A DNA stretch of 34,962 bases, taken from NCBI GenBank assembly GCA_900314355.1, contig OMUY01000048.1, forward strand, positions 1-34,962. The letters run 5' to 3'. Below the pieces are notes generated by a model. It saw only the letters and a list, made by a program, of their open reading frames with translations, made no database searches and was not told the DNA's origin. The stretch's first letter is position 1. Each line of letters opens with the position of its first letter. Position numbers and translations under genes: made by a program. Below are positions 32,311 to 34,962 of this stretch, piece by piece. The DNA comes from an uncultured Eubacteriales bacterium (GTDB taxonomy: Bacteria; Bacillota; Clostridia; Oscillospirales; Acutalibacteraceae).

Positions 32311-33198
32311 ATGAAAGACTATATATTTTTAATAACAATTCTTATTCTGCGTATTCCTCAGAGCTTCTTTAACAAGAAAACAAGCACTCTCGTCACAAGC
32401 ACGCCGAGGTACTTCGTATACTGTTCTTACAGCTACGTTCTTGCGGGATTAATCGCATTTGTTCTGATGCTGAGCGAGGGACTGCCCGAATTCAATCCGT
32501 ACGCATTCGGGATATCCGCGCTCGGAGCCTTGGCACTGGCACTTAATATTTACTTCAGTCTCGAATCGCTCAAACACGGAGTTATGGTTCTGTCCTCTCT
32601 CGCAGGCTCTGCCGGACTGCTGATTCCCTGCATCGCAGGAATATTTATGTTCGCAGAAAAAATGAAGCTCATGCAGTTTGCGGGAATTGCTCTGCTTATA
32701 TTTTCGGGATGGCTTCTCATCGGCTATTCAAAAAAACAGACGGGTGCGTTTACGTTTAAAACTCTGCTGTTGTTGATCGGCAGTATGTTATCAAACGGAA
32801 CGGTCATGCTTTCGCAGAAAATGTTTTCGAAATTCCTTCCCGATATGAGCGCGTCGGTGTTCTCATTCTATACGTTTTCACTGCTCGGCGCGGGTATGCT
32901 TGCAGGACTTATTATAAATTCGTTTTCGAAAGCAAACAGAACAGAAATCAAAACCGTCCCGCGTAAACTGTTTTTATACGGAACGATCCTTTCGGTTATT
33001 CTGTTTGCAATAAATCAGCTTGCCACCGTCGCGGCGAAAAATGTTCCATCAGCCGTTATGTTCCCGATAAACGACGGCGGAGCGACAATAATTTCCGCAC
33101 TGACGGGCGCATGCTTCTTTAAAGAAAAACTTACGAAGCGAAGCGCTGCGGGAATCCTGATCGGCATAACGTCTTTAATAATTATTAATTTTGGTTAA
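32311..33198 (+). CDS. EamA/DMT-superfamily transporter
   Basis: This 295-residue protein has about ten predicted membrane helices arranged as two five-helix EamA repeats (for example GVMVLSSLAGSAGLLIPCIAG in the first and SAVMFPINDGGATIISALTG in the second). The typical FFKEKLTKRSAAGILIGI end is present. It probably exports or imports a small metabolite, perhaps a sugar product of the neighbouring glycosidase; this is only context. Its ATG directly follows the TGA of the glycosidase gene, so translation is coupled. Confidence 0.85.
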   Translation: MKDYIFLITILILRIPQSFFNKKTSTLVTSTPRYFVYCSYSYVLAGLIAFVLMLSEGLPEFNPYAFGISALGALALALNIYFSLESLKHGVMVLSSLAGSAGLLIPCIAGIFMFAEKMKLMQFAGIALLIFSGWLLIGYSKKQTGAFTFKTLLLLIGSMLSNGTVMLSQKMFSKFLPDMSASVFSFYTFSLLGAGMLAGLIINSFSKANRTEIKTVPRKLFLYGTILSVILFAINQLATVAAKNVPSAVMFPINDGGATIISALTGACFFKEKLTKRSAAGILIGITSLIIINFG

Positions 33199-33235
33199 AG
33201 CAATTTAGTTGTAATTAAGATAGCACTGTTTAGTG

Positions 33236-33905
33236 ATGAGCAAAACGAAAGAATAAAATCACAGTTGCAATTATCGGATGCGGAAATATCGCAAATTCGG
33301 CGCACATTCCCGCATACATGGCATCGGACAACACCGAAATCAAGTATTTCTGCGATATACTGCATGACCGCGCGGATAAAGCTGTAGAAAAATACGGATG
33401 CGGTACGGCGGTTTACGACTACCACGAAATTCTTGACGACCCCGAGCTTGACGCGGTTTCCGTATGCACACACAACGATTTTCATTCGATTATTTCTATC
33501 GACTTTATGCGTCACGGAAAGGATGTTCTGTGCGAAAAACCCGCCGCGAGAATACTCTCAGAGGCTCTCGAAATGGAAAAGATTTCCTACGAAACGGGCA
33601 GATCGCTTTCTATCGGCGTATGCAACCGTTACGCAAATTCGGTAAACCGTATTAAAAAGATGATAGCCGACGGCATGCTCGGCGAAATTTATCATGTTTA
33701 CGCTTCATTCAGAGCGTACCGTTCTATTCCCGGGCTCGGCGGAGACTTTACGACAAAAGCCGTATCGGGCGGCGAAACGCTTATTGACTGGGGCGTTCAC
33801 TATCTCGACCTCATCATGTACTGTTTAAACGACCCCAAGGTTCTCTCCTGTGACGGCGAGGCGTTCTGCAAACTCGGCAAAGACATGAAAAACTATATAA
33901 CGACC
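33236..33905 (+). pseudogene. Gfo/Idh/MocA oxidoreductase, frameshifted at the start and truncated at the end
   Basis: The Rossmann motif VAIIGCGNIANSAH lies in a frame without any start codon. The ATG at 33236 reads MSK and joins it only if one A is removed from the AAAA run at 33242-33245. The EKP catalytic motif (CEKPAA) and the GGxxxDWGVHYLD motif are intact. Family-like sequence stops at about GKDMKNYI, near residue 220 of a usual 340-390. The frame then runs into the antisense of a TetR gene to a stop at 34010. Both lesions point to a dead gene. Confidence 0.82.
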
Positions 33906-34312
33906 TCCATATTAAGCTTGTCAAGTTTTCTCCGCAGCAAGATGACTTTATCTCTTATTTTTTTGTCGGGCACCGCCATGCAGCGGCAGAACAAAAGACC
34001 TAAATCCTGATTCTGTCGGAAGAATTTAATTCTCGAGTCAAAATATACGTCAATAATATTATCTGCGTTTTCTGATGATTCCTCCAATCCTTTGGAAATC
34101 GCCGATGTCAAACCGTCAAGGCTTTTCTTAACGCATGATAAGTAAAGCGCTTCTTTTGACGGAAAATAGTGGTACAAGTTTCCTTTTGAAATACCGCCGT
34201 CTTTGCATATTACGTTCATAGACGCGGCCTCGAATCCATGCGCCGCAAATTCCCGAGTCGCCGCAGAGATAATTTTTTCCTGCGCGGTCGTGTTTTTTTC
34301 TGCCTGTCTCAT
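33893..34312 (-). pseudogene. TetR/AcrR-family repressor, C-terminally truncated
   Basis: This 139-residue protein starts at the ATG at 34312 behind GAGGAATTT. The frame extends upstream to an ATG at 34360, which lacks a site. The N-terminal helix-turn-helix is complete (IISAATREFAAHGFEAAS, then ISKGNLYHYFPSKEALY). The ligand-binding domain ends early at LDKLNMEVVI, where TetR proteins usually run to 180-200 residues. The break coincides with the end of the oxidoreductase on the other strand. A matching palindromic operator lies just upstream, so the DNA-binding part could still act. Confidence 0.8.
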
Positions 34313-34368
34313 AAATTCCTCTTTCCCGATTTTCATTTTCAAACAGTTCTCAATAATCATAATGTTAT

Positions 34369-34392
34369 AAAATAGACCACATAGTCTATTTT
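34369..34392. promoter_or_regulatory. TetR-type palindromic operator
   Basis: AAAATAGAC (34369-34377) and GTCTATTTT (34384-34392) are perfect inverted repeats around CACATA. They lie 57 bp upstream of the TetR start at 34312, overlapping its likely promoter, as expected for autoregulation. Confidence 0.7.
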
Positions 34393-34467
34393 GTGATAAA
34401 ACAATGTATTTGTAAATATCTTCTGAAAAATGAGAATGAAAATAATGTATGTGCTGAAATTACGTGA

Positions 34468-34840
34468 CCAAAAAAAAGAGAAGTAACTTCAAAAAAAGTA
34501 CAAATAGATGTTAATGAAGCGCCGTATAAATGCTTTAGAGGAAAAGTTTTAAGAGATGAAAAACATCTATATCAATTGACAGCTATAGATGAATGTACCA
34601 GAATGAGATTTGTTTATGGATTTGAAGAACACACACCCGAAAATTCAGTAAAGTTTCTAAAATTGGTGAAAGAAGCATTTCCGTTTAAGATACAAACTAT
34701 ACAGACCGATAACTAAACAGAATTTAGCTGCGAATACATAAGTGATGATACAATATGCCCGTTTGAAAAGCACTTAATAACTGGGGGGGGGAAAAAAACA
34801 TAAACTAATACCTCGGTATAATGTGGCGCCGCCGTACACT
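34468..34840 (+). pseudogene. Degraded IS481-like transposase (DDE integrase core) remnant
   Basis: The plus-strand frame encodes KVQIDVNEAPYKCF, TAIDECTRMRFVYGFEEHT and IQTDN-stop-TEF. These are the first two Asp motifs of the DDE core; the usual Gly codon of TDNGTEF is replaced by TAA at 34716-34718. Reading resumes to EKHL, then hits a run of nine G. In a shifted frame KHKLIPRYN still resembles the KHKLIRPYTPRHN segment with a deletion. No start, helix-turn-helix or terminal repeats are found. It is a dead insertion-sequence fragment. Confidence 0.72.
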
Positions 34841-34880
34841 TCACTCTGATATGCTGTCTGTATTTTCGTTTTAGTCGTAA

Positions 34881-34918
34881 AAAAAGACCTCAAAGGATTT
34901 TCCTTTAAGGTCTTTAAT
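34881..34918. terminator. Bidirectional terminator near the right edge
   Basis: AAAGACCT..AAAGGA (34883-34897) pairs with TCCTTT.AGGTCTTT (34901-34915), with A-rich left and T-rich right flanks. It may end a gene beyond the right edge on the minus strand. Confidence 0.75.
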
Positions 34919-34962
34919 ATTTCGGAATTTAGCGAAAAAAATATTGATATTATTCCCACTCT

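Noticed and set aside
33905-34010. C-terminal end of the oxidoreductase frame (35 residues after NYI)
   Set aside because: This part is just the antisense of the TetR gene and shares nothing with Gfo/Idh/MocA C-terminal domains.
1-34962. tRNA or rRNA genes
   Set aside because: No cloverleaf-like GGTTCGAATC arm or rRNA sequence was found in any intergenic stretch by eye. A covariance scan could still reveal one.

Overview
The window comes from a low-to-mid GC Gram-positive anaerobe, most likely a Clostridia / Oscillospiraceae-type gut bacterium. The evidence is AGA-dominated arginine usage, strong GGAGG-type ribosome binding sites, sigA-type promoters, a dockerin protein, an anaerobic (radical SAM) sulfatase-maturating enzyme, and a CxxC-type L28. 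This is inference from content; no 16S or other taxonomic marker is present.

Left part (1-7.1 kb): a secreted propeller-like protein; a convergent nfeD-SPFH membrane pair; an intergenic stretch with a 27-codon ORF that has its own ribosome binding site and terminator; a dockerin protein whose signal peptide is out of frame by one base in an A tract; and a membrane protein - arylsulfatase - anSME operon driven by a near-perfect promoter.

Centre (7.1-18.2 kb): the most interesting block. A YfhO-type GT-C membrane protein is followed by rfbF-rfbG-rfbH (CDP-4-keto-3,6-dideoxyglucose pathway), a YerE-like ThDP enzyme, an SDR reductase/epimerase and a GtrB/CsbB-type polyprenyl-phosphate glycosyltransferase, with an RsuA-type pseudouridine synthase overlapping at the end. 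Together they read as a route to a branched 3,6-dideoxy sugar (yersiniose-like), its loading on a lipid carrier, and its transfer outside the membrane to a surface polymer.

18.2-26.6 kb: core and metabolic genes. These are an RluD-like synthase, a LOR/SDH (ArgZ C-terminal-like) protein, a TPP-riboswitch-controlled ABC transporter for a thiamine precursor with an MTH1187-type thiamine-binding protein, rpmB, a coiled-coil protein, and a glutathione peroxidase - TSCPD - OhrR set with two OhrR-like boxes at its promoter.

26.7-35.0 kb: a disturbed region. Native minus-strand genes (alpha/beta hydrolase, cupin, a cyclophilin-like remnant, a Na+/H+ antiporter lacking its first helix, and a TetR lacking its C-terminus) flank a roughly 4 kb plus-strand block (phosphoesterase, GH39-like glycosidase with an in-frame TGA, EamA transporter, frameshifted and truncated Gfo/Idh/MocA). 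That block has clearly more CGN arginine codons and ends inside both flanking genes. A degraded IS481-like transposase lies at the right edge. This looks like a decaying horizontally acquired insert, or alternatively a chimeric assembly join.
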